Positions 50,667-61,171 of a stretch of DNA of 64,000 nt are shown here, piece after piece. The first letter of the stretch is position 1; each line of letters opens with the position of its first letter. The stretch is from Eremomyces bilateralis CBS 781.70 (taxonomy: Eukaryota > Ascomycota > Dothideomycetes > Eremomycetales > Eremomycetaceae): NCBI RefSeq assembly GCF_010015585.1, contig NW_022985070.1, positions 434,001-498,000 on the forward strand, given 5' to 3'. Made by a program: the position numbers and the translations under genes. The notes under the pieces were generated by a model. The model saw only the letters and a list, made by a program, of their open reading frames with translations. It searched no databases and had not been told where the DNA came from.

Positions 50667-53600
50667 CTAGCCGTCGACCTTACTATCGCTCCTCCTCCGT
50701 TCCGCCCGTTTCAGCCTCTCCACCTTCGCCCGCCAAAAGCTCGCCACCCTCTCCGCATCCGACCATTTCATCCCCAAGTCCCGTTCCTCGATCATCCCCC
50801 ATCTCTTATCCCTGGACTCCGTCAAAGTGAACCTTACCCCTTCATCCTCCCCTTTCACGGCTCGGATGGTCCCGCACTCATCGAACGCTCGCGCGGCGAC
50901 GGCGATGTGTTTCGCCGTCTCCGTCGAGGACGTGCTCCCTCCCCGTCGCTCGTACTTGGCGCGAAGGGCCTCGTAGTCCTTCTCCAATTGTTTCTCGCGC
51001 GCGCGGCATTCATGCAGTTCGCGGCGGGTGCGCTCGAGTTCGGCGTAGATGGTGCCGACGTTGAGGTGGCGTTTTCGTGCTGGAGAGATTTGCCCTTGTG
51101 GGATGGCTGCCTGAGACCCGCGTGCATCGCCGTGACGGGATTCTCTACATTCTGCTTGTATGGGCGGAATAGAATCACCCGGCTTGGAGGACCCATGTGA
51201 CGTAACGCGTTCCCTCTGCGCCCAATCTTGTGCTAGGCCGGTGTGGCTCGCTGCAGATACTGCGGCGTTGATCTGGGTTTCGTTTGCAATCGGTCTTTGA
51301 GGGGATGAGTGGGTCGATCGGGTGGGTACACATGCAGTTGCAAGGTTTTTATGTTGAATTTGGGCACGCCGTGGTCGTGTTTCTTCCAAGGTGCGATGGA
51401 AGTTCCCAGGTAGTGGTTGTGCATGACGCATAGGCCCTGCCTGGGCCTGAGACTGTGTGTTGCGATTATGGCTGCTCATCAAACGAGGAGCCTGACTCTC
51501 CCCAGGAATTCGCGGAATGTGAAAGTGCTCAGGGCCGCGATGTGCGGAGTCCAGATGAAAGATGCTCTGTCCATCCGATTGGGAGGGTGACGTGGTGTCA
51601 TGGATGTAGAGGTTCTCGTTCTTGTGCATATCCTGGGATGTTTCATTGATCGGCGGGAAGGGGATACGGTCTAGACGGTCGTTGTCTCGCTTGGGAGAGG
51701 ACGGTAGAAAGCGAGAAGTGATGGCAGAGTCCAGTCGATCGTCTTCACGGGTAGGCGGGAGTTGAACTTGTTGCGAACGGGGTGTCCAGTTCTCCGCCAT
51801 GCGTGGGCCATTCCTAACACGTTCACGACTCTCCTTCTTTCTCACCCGGCGTTGTTCATAGCCTCGCCTGCGATCGTGTGAAGGTGTTGCGCTTTGTTGG
51901 ATGAGGTGTGCTGGTCGCATGCCGGGGCTCTGTGGGTGAGGCTGATAGATATTGGCTCCGACATATTGCGCAGCATGCTCGACCCTCAACCTCTTTCGGG
52001 ATATGCGGAATTTTGGCGGGCTAACCTCCGGCTGTCCTGCGGAGAACTCAAGTGACTGGAGTCCTTTGTTTACGTTGGTAGTCTGGTTGGGGTGTGCCTC
52101 AGGCTCGGGTTCCCTAGTAAATCGGTCGAGCTTTGTCGGTCCTGAAAGTACAGTTTCAGGGTTCGTGACCACCTCAAGAGCTTGGTAGATTGCGTCTCCG
52201 AGGTTCTTTTCGTCGTCTGGCGGTGCCTTCCGAAGGAGCAAAGAGGTCCGGGGGATTTCTTTTGAAATTGGCTGTTTCTCAAGATCCTCCATATGGCCAG
52301 CTGGTTTGACACCATGATCGGTGATATTTTCAAAGGTGTTGGAAACGGCCAAGGATGTGTCATAAGAAGCGCCCGACATTCTGTGTGCTGAAAACTCAGC
52401 AGTCAATCCAAGACTAAATCTGGAGGATGAAATTGGAGGGATGATGTAGTTGAGACTTGACTGTGTTCTCCGTCGATCGAACTGGGCAATGTCCTGTTCG
52501 TGAGAGCTAGTGAGGAGCTTGCCGATATCTTCAGAGTGATGTCGACGGTGGCCGTTTGCAGACACGCGAGATAGCTCAGAGCGTAAACGCCTGCCCTTGC
52601 TTCCAGTAATCGGTCCGGACGGCCACGGCAGATAGCACGTTCCAGGAGCTGTGACTTCCTGGATGGCCTTGATTATACATTCCCAGGAAGTAATGAGCTT
52701 CTCCGCAACGGCTCCACACATCATTGTTCTCCCGAACTCGCACACAATAAGCAGCGCATCTTTCGACATAGGGGTCCCCGGAGTGCTGTTTGCATGGTCT
52801 GGAGATCCTAGGCTAGTCTCGAAATCGCTCATAGAGGGAGTAGGAGCAACGTCGCTACTTATAGCGATCCCATCGGTGTGATTCGCAAGGAGTAACGGCG
52901 CAAACACGACGGCGAGAGCTCGAGAGCTCATTGCCTCCGATGACTGCTTTGGTGGGCTAAGATGGTCGACCGGAGTGACTTGATCCTGCTTCAAATATGC
53001 CAGTAGTCCAAAAACAGCAGAGATCAGTGCCAGTCTATGTGGGCATTCGATTTGAAGTAGAGCAGCTGCCACCTTCTGTGGATCGACACTTGGGTTCGGT
53101 GACGCATTGCTTGATTTGGAGGCGTCATATTGAATCGCAGATTGTAGTTGCTCGAATACCTCGATCGATCCGAGGATGCCGCCCGGCAATTCTGAGAGAA
53201 GCTTCTTGAAAGTCGAGGCGATGTCATGGATGTTGTATGCGACGCTGGTAGGAAGAGCAGGTTTCCGAATCGTTAACTCAATATCGCTCAAATGGGTCGT
53301 GTCCGGTGCTTGCATCTGCGAGAGGAAGTGGTCGTGTAGTGCGCCGACTGTTCTGATTTGCCCAGGGATTCGAAAGATGCCAGGAACGTCGAGGCCTGTG
53401 AAGAGTGTCAACTCAAAGACACTGCCATAGAAGCGTCATAGATGGAACGATTCCAAACTTACCGTGCTTTACAAGGTACTTCGCCGTAGCGGCAAAGCAA
53501 CTTGGTATGGCCAACTCGGCAGCGGCAACATTCTGAGGAAGATGCAACAAACTGACTCCGCCCACTCGCGCCAGGTCTTCCAGAGAGTGAGGAAACTCAA

Positions 53601-53694
53601 GAGGGAGTTTCGGGTTCTCGTTGTCCGAAGAGGAGTTTCGTCGCCGACCGAATTTACGAGCCAGCCAGGCTCTCGTGTTCTTAGTCCTGTCCAT
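50667..53694 (-). CDS. RhoGAP-domain protein
   Basis: Exons 53694..53463 and 53395..50667 give 986 residues; starting at 53712 adds six. The 67 bp intron (GTAAGT..CAG) joins KH-G-LDVPGIFRIPG in phase 1. The RhoGAP domain spans about 45-300: ARVGGVSLLHLPQNVAAAELAIPSC, then the arginine-finger loop GLDVPGIFRIPGQ, LPTSVAYNIHDIASTFKKLLSELPGGIL and the SRALAVVFAPLLL block. It should stimulate GTP hydrolysis by Rho/Cdc42-type GTPases and so act in polarity or cell-wall control. The middle 500 residues are disordered with basic patches. A coiled coil (TIYAELERTRRELHECRAREKQLEKDYEALRAKY) lies near the C-terminus. Confidence 0.93.
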
Positions 53695-54496
53695 TGGAAT
53701 CCACGCAAGCAACGACCGTGACGGATGGATGTCAAGAACGAGAGAGGGTGGGATCCCAAACTGATTTTTTAAGCTGATTGAAAGGTATCGAAGTTCTGTA
53801 GCTGTAATTTCTCGTGCAATAAGAGTAAGTTTCTTGATGCAAAAGTTTCTCCATGGAGGTGCAATTATCTGGTTAAGGAGTGCACGCTGCGTTGCACTTG
53901 CCTCCAGAGGCTTCAGATTGGGATTTTAGCAGGAGCCTGGACTCGAGAAACACCAAACAAGAGCAGCTGTGCCCAAGAACGGTGTCTGACCGCAATAAGT
54001 TCAAATGCGGTAGAAAGAGTGAGAGGGGGCGAAGCGGATTGAGAGGAGAATATGTAGTGTCAGTTGGAAATTTCACTTTGACAACCACTGGAACTGCGCA
54101 AACAGAAGGAATCGACGTGAATGTCGCCTACCATCCCAGGATTGGGTTCATCTTTGACTACTCACAAGAAAGCCGTTATCGATTCATACAATATTGGAAA
54201 TGAAACAGCTCAGCAACCGTCTGATCAACGCCGCCGATACGTACCGATTCATTCACCTTACCCATAATCGGGTCATCAAGGACAACCTAACACGTGCAGG
54301 TTTGAGAACCTATCCATTCTTGAGCTATCATTTATTCCGGATTGCCGTTATCCATTGCATCGCATTCCATTCATAATATTCTGCCTCCTCATTCAGAGGC
54401 CGGACCCAATCATCGGAGGAACGATGCCCTGTTCGTCAATAAAACCCAAACCAGTCTTGAGCCCCGACCCGCACAAGATCCGCAAGTGCGAAACTT
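53695..54496. other. intergenic between RhoGAP and SNF4
   Basis: About 0.8 kb upstream of the RhoGAP start and behind the SNF4 stop. No gene or repeat recognised; a CACGTG hexamer lies near 54291. Confidence 0.5.
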
Positions 54497-56102
54497 TCAA
54501 TACTGCCCTTCTTCACCTTCGAGAAGAATGTATTCGAGGATGTCACTCAAGGTTAGGACACCCTTCAAGCGGAGTTTATCGTCGACGATGGCGAATCGAT
54601 GAACGCGTGATTTGCGAATCGTATCGAAGATGGTATCAAGACGATCATCGGCAGAACAAGTGTAGATCCCGGAGAAGTCCTATGCTTCGGTTAGTACTTG
54701 ATACTGATAATGTTCGGTGCATTCGACTAACGTCCGCCCTCTTCAGTATCGCTGCGCCTACGGTAAGGTTCAGATTGTTGTCATAGTCCGTCTCCCCTTT
54801 GATCAAGGTGATGACATCAACCGCCTCGAACACGTTCAGCAAAATACCTGGAGATTGTGTCAGTTATTGCTGGGGAACACTCAATCACGGGCGTTCAAAC
54901 CTTCTTTGTCCAAGATTGGAACGCTGGAGATATTGTATCGCACAAGCATGTGGATCACGTCCATGACTGGTGTGTCCATGGTGGCAGTCTGAATGTTCTC
55001 ATACGTGCCGACATTAATGGCTTGAAGCGGCTTCCTCAGCATAGCCGTCTCCTTAACGTTGACAGCAACAAATTTGAGGATGCGATACTGGGTCACCACG
55101 CTAACCACCATAGATCGCTGGGTTTCGTCGTCAACATCCACTAAGGGAATACGACGTGCACGAGACTTGAGCATCTTGCGGCATGCTTCGTAGAGCGGTC
55201 GCTCTGGATGAATCGAGACGGTCTCCGGGGGTTGGACTCCAATGGCTCGTTCGACTTCTATTACACCTATCAGCAAGTAGAGTCTCGATGTACATGATGA
55301 TCATACCTCGAAGACTGCTGAGTCGAAATTGGCCAATTTGGCCCATCGCATCCGGGTTCTGCCAGTAATACTGGATAACATTGATGTAATCGGAGGTTGT
55401 GAGTAGACCAGCGAATGTGGATGACTTGGAATCCCATAGCGGCGCTGATACGATGCCTTCTTAGGAGTTAGCCTTGACCTACTAAGAGAAGAGTTGATCA
55501 TACCATTTTGGATCAAGATATCCAAGCTCTTCTTGACCAGAAGTCCCGTGTCAAACACGATGAGCCGGAAGCTCAGTGGAAGGACATCATAACTTGTTCG
55601 AACCTTCAAGAAAGCTCGGAGGGCTCGCTGTTGACGTTAGCTTCCTGATCCTTGTTGATGATTACTCCAAATGACAGCGTATCATTGTCAACTTATCACC
55701 AATTCTTGGTGTAGCAAACAAGGGCAATGGTTTCTCTCATTCCGTCACCGCCTTTCTCCTCTAGCAAACAAGTCAACAAGAGAGAGCTATACGTACCAGG
55801 CCATCCATTTGCTCCACGTCCAAAGGTGTGAGTGGCTTCATTTTTTCCTCCACGGGTGTCACAGCCAGTACTGGTCGTGACGTCCGCCGTAAATAATGAG
55901 CTGGACTTACGAACGGCGCAGGTACGGCGGGAACTCCGCTGGTAGCGGGTGGAAAAGTGACTGGAGGATTGGGTACATCTCCAGGCTGCGATGATACTAC
56001 CCCCGCGGAATGACTAGCGTGGTACGGAGCCTGCTGAGAGTTTCCGGAAGGTTCTGCAGCATCAGCTGGGCGGTGAGGCTTCGCATCGCCAGAACCTGAC
56101 AT
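54497..56102 (-). CDS. SNF4: AMPK gamma subunit Snf4 (four CBS repeats)
   Basis: Six exons: 56102..55797, 55627..55504, 55456..55307, 55257..54901, 54847..54732 and 54679..54497, 411 residues; all junctions keep phase. Snf4 is the nucleotide-sensing regulatory subunit of the SNF1/AMPK complex. The core starts with [27 protein letters not shown]-pair blocks follow: [66 protein letters not shown], and VHRFAIVDD with the terminal [16 protein letters not shown]. About 100 disordered residues precede the core, more than in yeast. Introns are 48-169 bp. A TCACGTGA palindrome lies 370 bp upstream. Confidence 0.96.
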
Positions 56103-57166
56103 GATCGTGGCGTTTTGAACGCTTGCAAGTTCGATGCGGTCGTGGGGTGTTACAATTCTCGGATTCGCGCCTCTAATATGCAGCCAACAGGAGGTCAGGC
56201 CGGGTTGTGATGCATACGTTTAGAAGCCAGAACGTTGTGAGGAGGCTGCTCGGTTGAGCATGGCCCCGAGGCCGTATTTCTTCTTGCAAGTCGGTCGATT
56301 TCGTTTAGAGGCCAATTGACTTGGTGAGAGGAATCACAAATAGTTTGTACTTCGTTTGAGTCCCGTAAGTTGGTTACCAGTTAATATCCGTGTCTAATGT
56401 AAGAGCTCCGCGGCGGAGCTGCCGGTTGGGGTGGGAACTACAAGCCCGCTTCCGCTCCTCCATCAGCTAATTCACGTGATCACAGGGAATTTTCACGTTT
56501 GGGCAGACATTGTCTTACGTCGCTTCTAGAGATATGAAGATACTGTCTTATATTCCTTTTATTCAATTGACTAGTGAATAATTACAAATCTTTGTTTACT
56601 TAGGCTAAAGTAGGATGTAAAAGATGAAGACCTTTCAATTCCGTCCACCCAAGAAAAAGCGCCCATTGTCAGTCACTTCGTCCAAGATAGGTGGCGCATC
56701 TCAAGTTCCACTGTGCAAGTCATCATCTTACAATTGATATCGTTGAGTTTGAATGCTCCTTATTGAGTCTAGAGGTAGTAGAGGATGCGTCAAGCACATT
56801 TAACCACCGATTGCGCATTTGCAGCGGCTATTATTTTCCTACCGGCATCGATCACACATAGTCATTTATTCAAATCAACACTCATCACATCAATCATCAA
56901 TAATGGTCAGCGCTTGGTCGTTACTCGTTAGCCTGAAGATTCCAAGTATGGCTTGAGTTAGGATTACACAGGAACCTGCATCCCCGCAATCCTGGTGGTA
57001 TGCTACGACTAGGATGAATGCAAGATCCCACTGCTTATAAACCGAATGCATAAATACCGAGGCACGCAGTTCGAAGCCATCTAAACACCGATCCTACATC
57101 AATTGTTATAAATACTCATTCCGCCATTACCTACTCCTTTTCAACTGGCAACAACCTCATTATCAG
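56103..57166. other. divergent region between SNF4 and an SDR gene
   Basis: 1.06 kb; it contains the TCACGTGA box and AT-rich sequence at 56520-56640. No frame or RNA gene supported. Confidence 0.5.
56472..56479. promoter_or_regulatory. TCACGTGA palindrome upstream of SNF4
   Basis: The same perfect 8-mer as upstream of MGM101. It lies 370 bp from the SNF4 start; function inferred from sequence only. Confidence 0.4.
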
Positions 57167-58001
57167 ATGGATCGCGTCATAGTCATTCTTGGATCGGGGC
57201 CGGGGATCGGTGTTGGAGTTGCGTCCCATTTCGCGGAACAAGGGTTCAACAGGGTAGCGTTGGTGGCCAGAAACACTGAGAGGTTGGCAATCGATGCTTC
57301 CAGGGTTAAATCGGCTGCAGAGGCGGCAAAGAAGGACGTTACTGTGAAGACCTACTCTGTCGATGTCACCGACGTGGCCAAATTTGAAGGGGTCCTTGGA
57401 AATATCGTGCAGGAGCTTGGGAAGCCCGAAGTGGTTGTGTATAATGCTGTCCGAATAGGAAGAGGGTCGTTCTTTAAGCAAACCGAGGAGTCCGTGAACT
57501 ATGATTTCAAGGTGAGGCATCCTAAGGGTTCCCAAATTGGACATGCACAAACAGCCCGCCCCACTCCATCTGGATCGCAAAACCCTCCCATTTCGCGTTG
57601 CCTAAGGAAAGACCACTGACTAGATAAACTAGATCACAACTCTTGGGCTTTATACGACCGCACGCGTCCTGATGCCTCATTTGCTCTCCCATGTGGGATC
57701 AGCTGGCCGAAACCCTGCTCTTCTAGTCTCCAGCGGGGGTCTATACAAGACACCGCATCACGCACTATTCTCGCTATCATTATCGAAAGCTAGTCAGCAC
57801 AACATGACTGAAAGCTTATCGCAGAGATTTGCGGGTGAGGGGGTTCACGTGGCGTCGGTAGTCGTCCATGGCCTGGTGAGGCCCGATAGTCCCCATTTCA
57901 GTCCAAGTAAGATCGCCGAGGTGTTCTGGAAATTGTACGGACAGGGAGCAGATGGGGAAACGGATGTATGGGTCACAGACGGAACCGATCCAAAGCTTTG
58001 A
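57167..58001 (+). CDS. short-chain dehydrogenase/reductase-like protein lacking the catalytic Tyr
   Basis: Exons 57167..57511 and 57633..58001 give 237 residues. The 121 bp intron (GTGAGG..TAG) joins NYDFK to ITTLGLYTTA in phase 0. A Rossmann fold opens the protein (VIVILGSGPGIGVGVASHFAEQG, the TGxxxGIG loop with Gly-Ser in place of Thr-Gly), followed by VDVTD and a strand VVVYNAV where NNAG is usual. The active-site region reads VSSGGLYKT..ALFSLSLSK: the serine and lysine are there, but the position four before the lysine is Leu rather than Tyr. It may therefore not be a standard oxidoreductase, or may use another residue. Natural substrates cannot be told. Confidence 0.85.
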
Positions 58002-60367
58002 GGAGTTGTCCCATCTGAAGTCGAAGAAGTATTGCACATTCCTCCCTCGCAGAAGGAGTTGCGTGTATATATTTTAGGCCATATAGCCTGGGGACGTGTA
58101 TCAAGCTGGTTAGATCCAATTTCTATCCGGAGGAGACATTTAGTTTGGTACGGACTCATTCGCAGTCACAGCCTCTGTGTCCTACCATTTGCCGACGAGT
58201 TTGATGGTTGAATCTATCCCCCAGGCGTTGGAACGCACAAATCGACATATCATGTAAATTGTCCTTGGCTAGACATCTCTGGATATGTTTAACTACAACT
58301 GATGATGTGGCCCGCGCTTCTCCATGAAGAAATAAATCCCTTTATCGAACCCGATGACTTCAACTCCTTCTGAAGTACCCTAATATAACCTTATATGTAT
58401 CTCTGCGACTGATGCTCTGTGGCGCCTACACTGAACGACGATCTTTGCAGACACAACCGCCATAACGAGGGTCAAGGACTACATTAACTCGATATTGGAG
58501 GTAAGGCAATTGCGAAAAACACTGATTGATTGTCCTACTAACTGATGTACGTCTTGAGTAAAGATGTGCCACCTTTGAATGAATTCCCGAATAGTGGACC
58601 GCCACATCCATCCTTCCTCCACGAAATCCATCTTTGTATTGTCCCGATCTCCCCTCGCTACCCATGGGGCCTTCAAGTTTCTCCTCATCGTAGAGAAAAC
58701 GAGTTCGAAGGAAGCGAATCTCCAACGCACACGACCCTCGTAAGATTCCTACTTGACCACCGTGACAAGACCCGAGCGTGCCTCCGGTTCAGTGAGCTTA
58801 ACTTGAATCCCAGGCATGTTCCGCACTATCGGAGAAGAAGGCGCCGCTAACGAGTAGCCTGGCAACAAGTTTATTTCCCATCCGTTCCAGATCAGCCCCT
58901 GTGTTGGGAGTAATTACAGGGAATGCCGAAAAGTGATTGGCTGGTGGTGCAGCTATGGCCATCATTATCACACCCCTCAGGCTTGGCTATTGGTAACTGA
59001 ACCGAAACCGCGTTTATTTTCTTGGTGACGAGCCGCCCTATGATATAACCTGTGTCGCAGGAATTTATAGGGTTCCCGCCAACCTCTCGATCGTCTTGAG
59101 GTACTTCACCGCCAATGCCCAACAGCACATCGGCATTCTTGTGATTATGGACCCTGGGGAGTCTTTCCCAGGGGTGTCGATATACTTTATGAATGTCACA
59201 GTGCTAATAAGGAGGGATTTTGGATGGGTCTCAAAGGTTTACTAGCTAGTCTCTGACGAAACTAAAGACGAAGAGGAAGATAAAAGAAAATCAAACAAAA
59301 GGAGGGGAAATATCTACAGGTCTGTAGGCAGTGAATTCCCGCCATGTGTTCCCCTGGCACATGATACTATCGTGAGCCATTCATCTGGCCATCAGGCATC
59401 GATCTCAGAACACGAAAAGTGCGACTGTGACAATGGATATACTAATAAGCTCGACAAAACGGCCAGACGATATATCCTTGAAGGGGGGTGCTAGAACAAC
59501 AAGGCTGGTTTTGAGAGCTAACTTTACATGTCGGTGATAATATACCGTAGACTGGACTTTTGACTTTTGGTCCTATGACTTTTCTGGCGCTCCTATATTT
59601 CAATCGAATTGCTGGTATAGAGTAGATCAAGCATTAGCAAGTATATAAATAATACGTAGCAGCAGTGATATATTCGGGATTGTAGAATGAAAGACTTGAG
59701 CTTCGGTTGAGCTTTTGCAGAAAGGAATTGGAGCTGAAGTTCTCGTCATTCAGTTTGTTCTGTGTTCCTACAGCGTCCATGGTCGGTGGTAAGGTTAGGC
59801 CCATGAGCGCGTCGATCCTGTTCCCATCGGGACCCAATAGTTGGCCAAAGGGCCCGGACACCAGGTTCGTGTTTGCATGGTAATGTAGCTCCCTCACGGG
59901 CTTGGACCAAAGTAAAAAGAAGCTCGCTAAACCCATCCTGTGTGGTCGGTGATGACTTATAAAGAAACAAGATGATAGACTTAGAGGCATACAACTCAAG
60001 CAAACGCGATATAATTCAATACCATAAGATGATTGGCCCGTGGGTATACAACGGTTTGCTATGTCATCAAATTCAGATCCAATCATCCAAGTGTGCATGC
60101 CAAGGCCAAATCCGTAATAACTACAACATCACCTACCCCCCAATCTGTGGTAAATGGCATAATCGATTCAGTCGATTCAGTGGACTCTAATTAATCTTAG
60201 TAGACTATAGTCGACTCTAGTGGATTAAAATTATTCTATTTATCTAGTCATCGATCCTAATGCTATTAAAAGTAATAATAAGCGTTAGTCTGTCTAGTTT
60301 GTGCGGTAGGTCAAGGAGAAGGGTCAGTCCCTGCTCTTGGTAGAGAACAGTCCTTTTTTTTTAAAAT
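58002..60367. other. 2.4 kb gene-poor region before the tRNA
   Basis: Only short frames. A plus-strand frame at 58545-58850 and a minus-strand frame at 59634-60098 show no domain. The last 200 bases are AT-rich, with imperfect direct repeats of gattcagt/gtggactc type at about 60165-60225. This could be a decayed insertion, but I cannot name it. Confidence 0.45.
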
Positions 60368-60459
60368 GGCACGGTGGCTGAGTGGTTATAGCGTTAGACT
60401 CGAATAAGCAAGTTCATCTAATCCGTTCGCGGGCGCAGGTTCGAATCCTGCCCGTGTCG
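60368..60459 (+). tRNA. tRNA-Ser (anticodon CGA) with an 11-base intron
   Basis: A full class II cloverleaf can be drawn. The acceptor stem GGCACGG pairs with CCGTGTC (one G-T pair) and the discriminator is G. The anticodon stem is TTAGA/TCTAA, with CGA at 60401-60403. The variable arm is CCG-TTCG-CGG and the T arm is GCAGG-TTCGAAT-CCTGC. Removing 60405-60415, directly after base 37, leaves a seven-base loop, the usual place for tRNA introns. It reads UCG serine codons. Sequence resembles yeast tRNA-Ser. Confidence 0.95.
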
Positions 60460-61171
60460 CATATCTTTTTACAAAAATTCTTTTTGAAATATTCGGAATT
60501 GAACCCGGTGCTTTTTTGATATTAACAATCGTTGTGGTTGTGCATAGACGGAGGCATAATTAGAAGGTGCGAACATCGCTCCTGCGTTTTGTTCGAGTCA
60601 GCGCAAGAGGGTTGAACTAAATTACTAAAAAATCAAGGCACTGCACTGGCCCCTTGACAATCGATACCCTCCCACGCCTCCCTCAGCCTACGACAACAGA
60701 GAGTCATATCGACCCAGTTTTGCGAACTAGAATACAAAATTGTAATTCTATTAATGGAAGCAGCAGGTGGAAAACCGTAATAATTACTGTGTGAATTTTG
60801 ACGCCCTTGCGAGATGCTTCAGGCTCATGAATTTATTTTCTTCCCCTCCTGAACTGACATGTTGCATAAGATCCACTCTGCTGTCCAAACCAGTTGTTGA
60901 TTGGTGGGACGAATAACAACAACATGGACGACTGCCATCAAGGAATTGATTATCCTCTATTCCGTAAACACGATCGCATAATAACGCGCTTGATATCATT
61001 GTAAATATTACAATGATGGTTGCTTGCTTTCAATGAGCGCGCGTCATTCGAATCCGTTGGCGGATATTTTCCCAAATATAATCACGACTTCACGGCAATT
61101 CAAGGCGCGACACGGTACCCACCAAGGTCACTCAAACCACCGACGCCCTCGGCGGCCAACTGCATGTCTAG
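60460..61171. other. intergenic between tRNA and the last gene
   Basis: About 0.7 kb, AT-rich at the tRNA side. No further gene recognised. An in-frame TAG directly precedes the ATG of the next gene. Confidence 0.5.
60466..60470 (+). terminator. RNA polymerase III terminator of the tRNA gene
   Basis: A run of five T begins seven bases after the tRNA end, the normal Pol III stop signal. Confidence 0.8.

Noticed and set aside
59634-60098. 154-codon minus-strand frame
   Set aside because: No domain, AT-rich surroundings and no convincing start or splice context.
6866-60908. 15 bp identical string gttgattggtgggac at about 6866 and 60894
   Set aside because: No flanking similarity was visible, so chance or a shared CCAAT-type site is as likely as a dispersed repeat.
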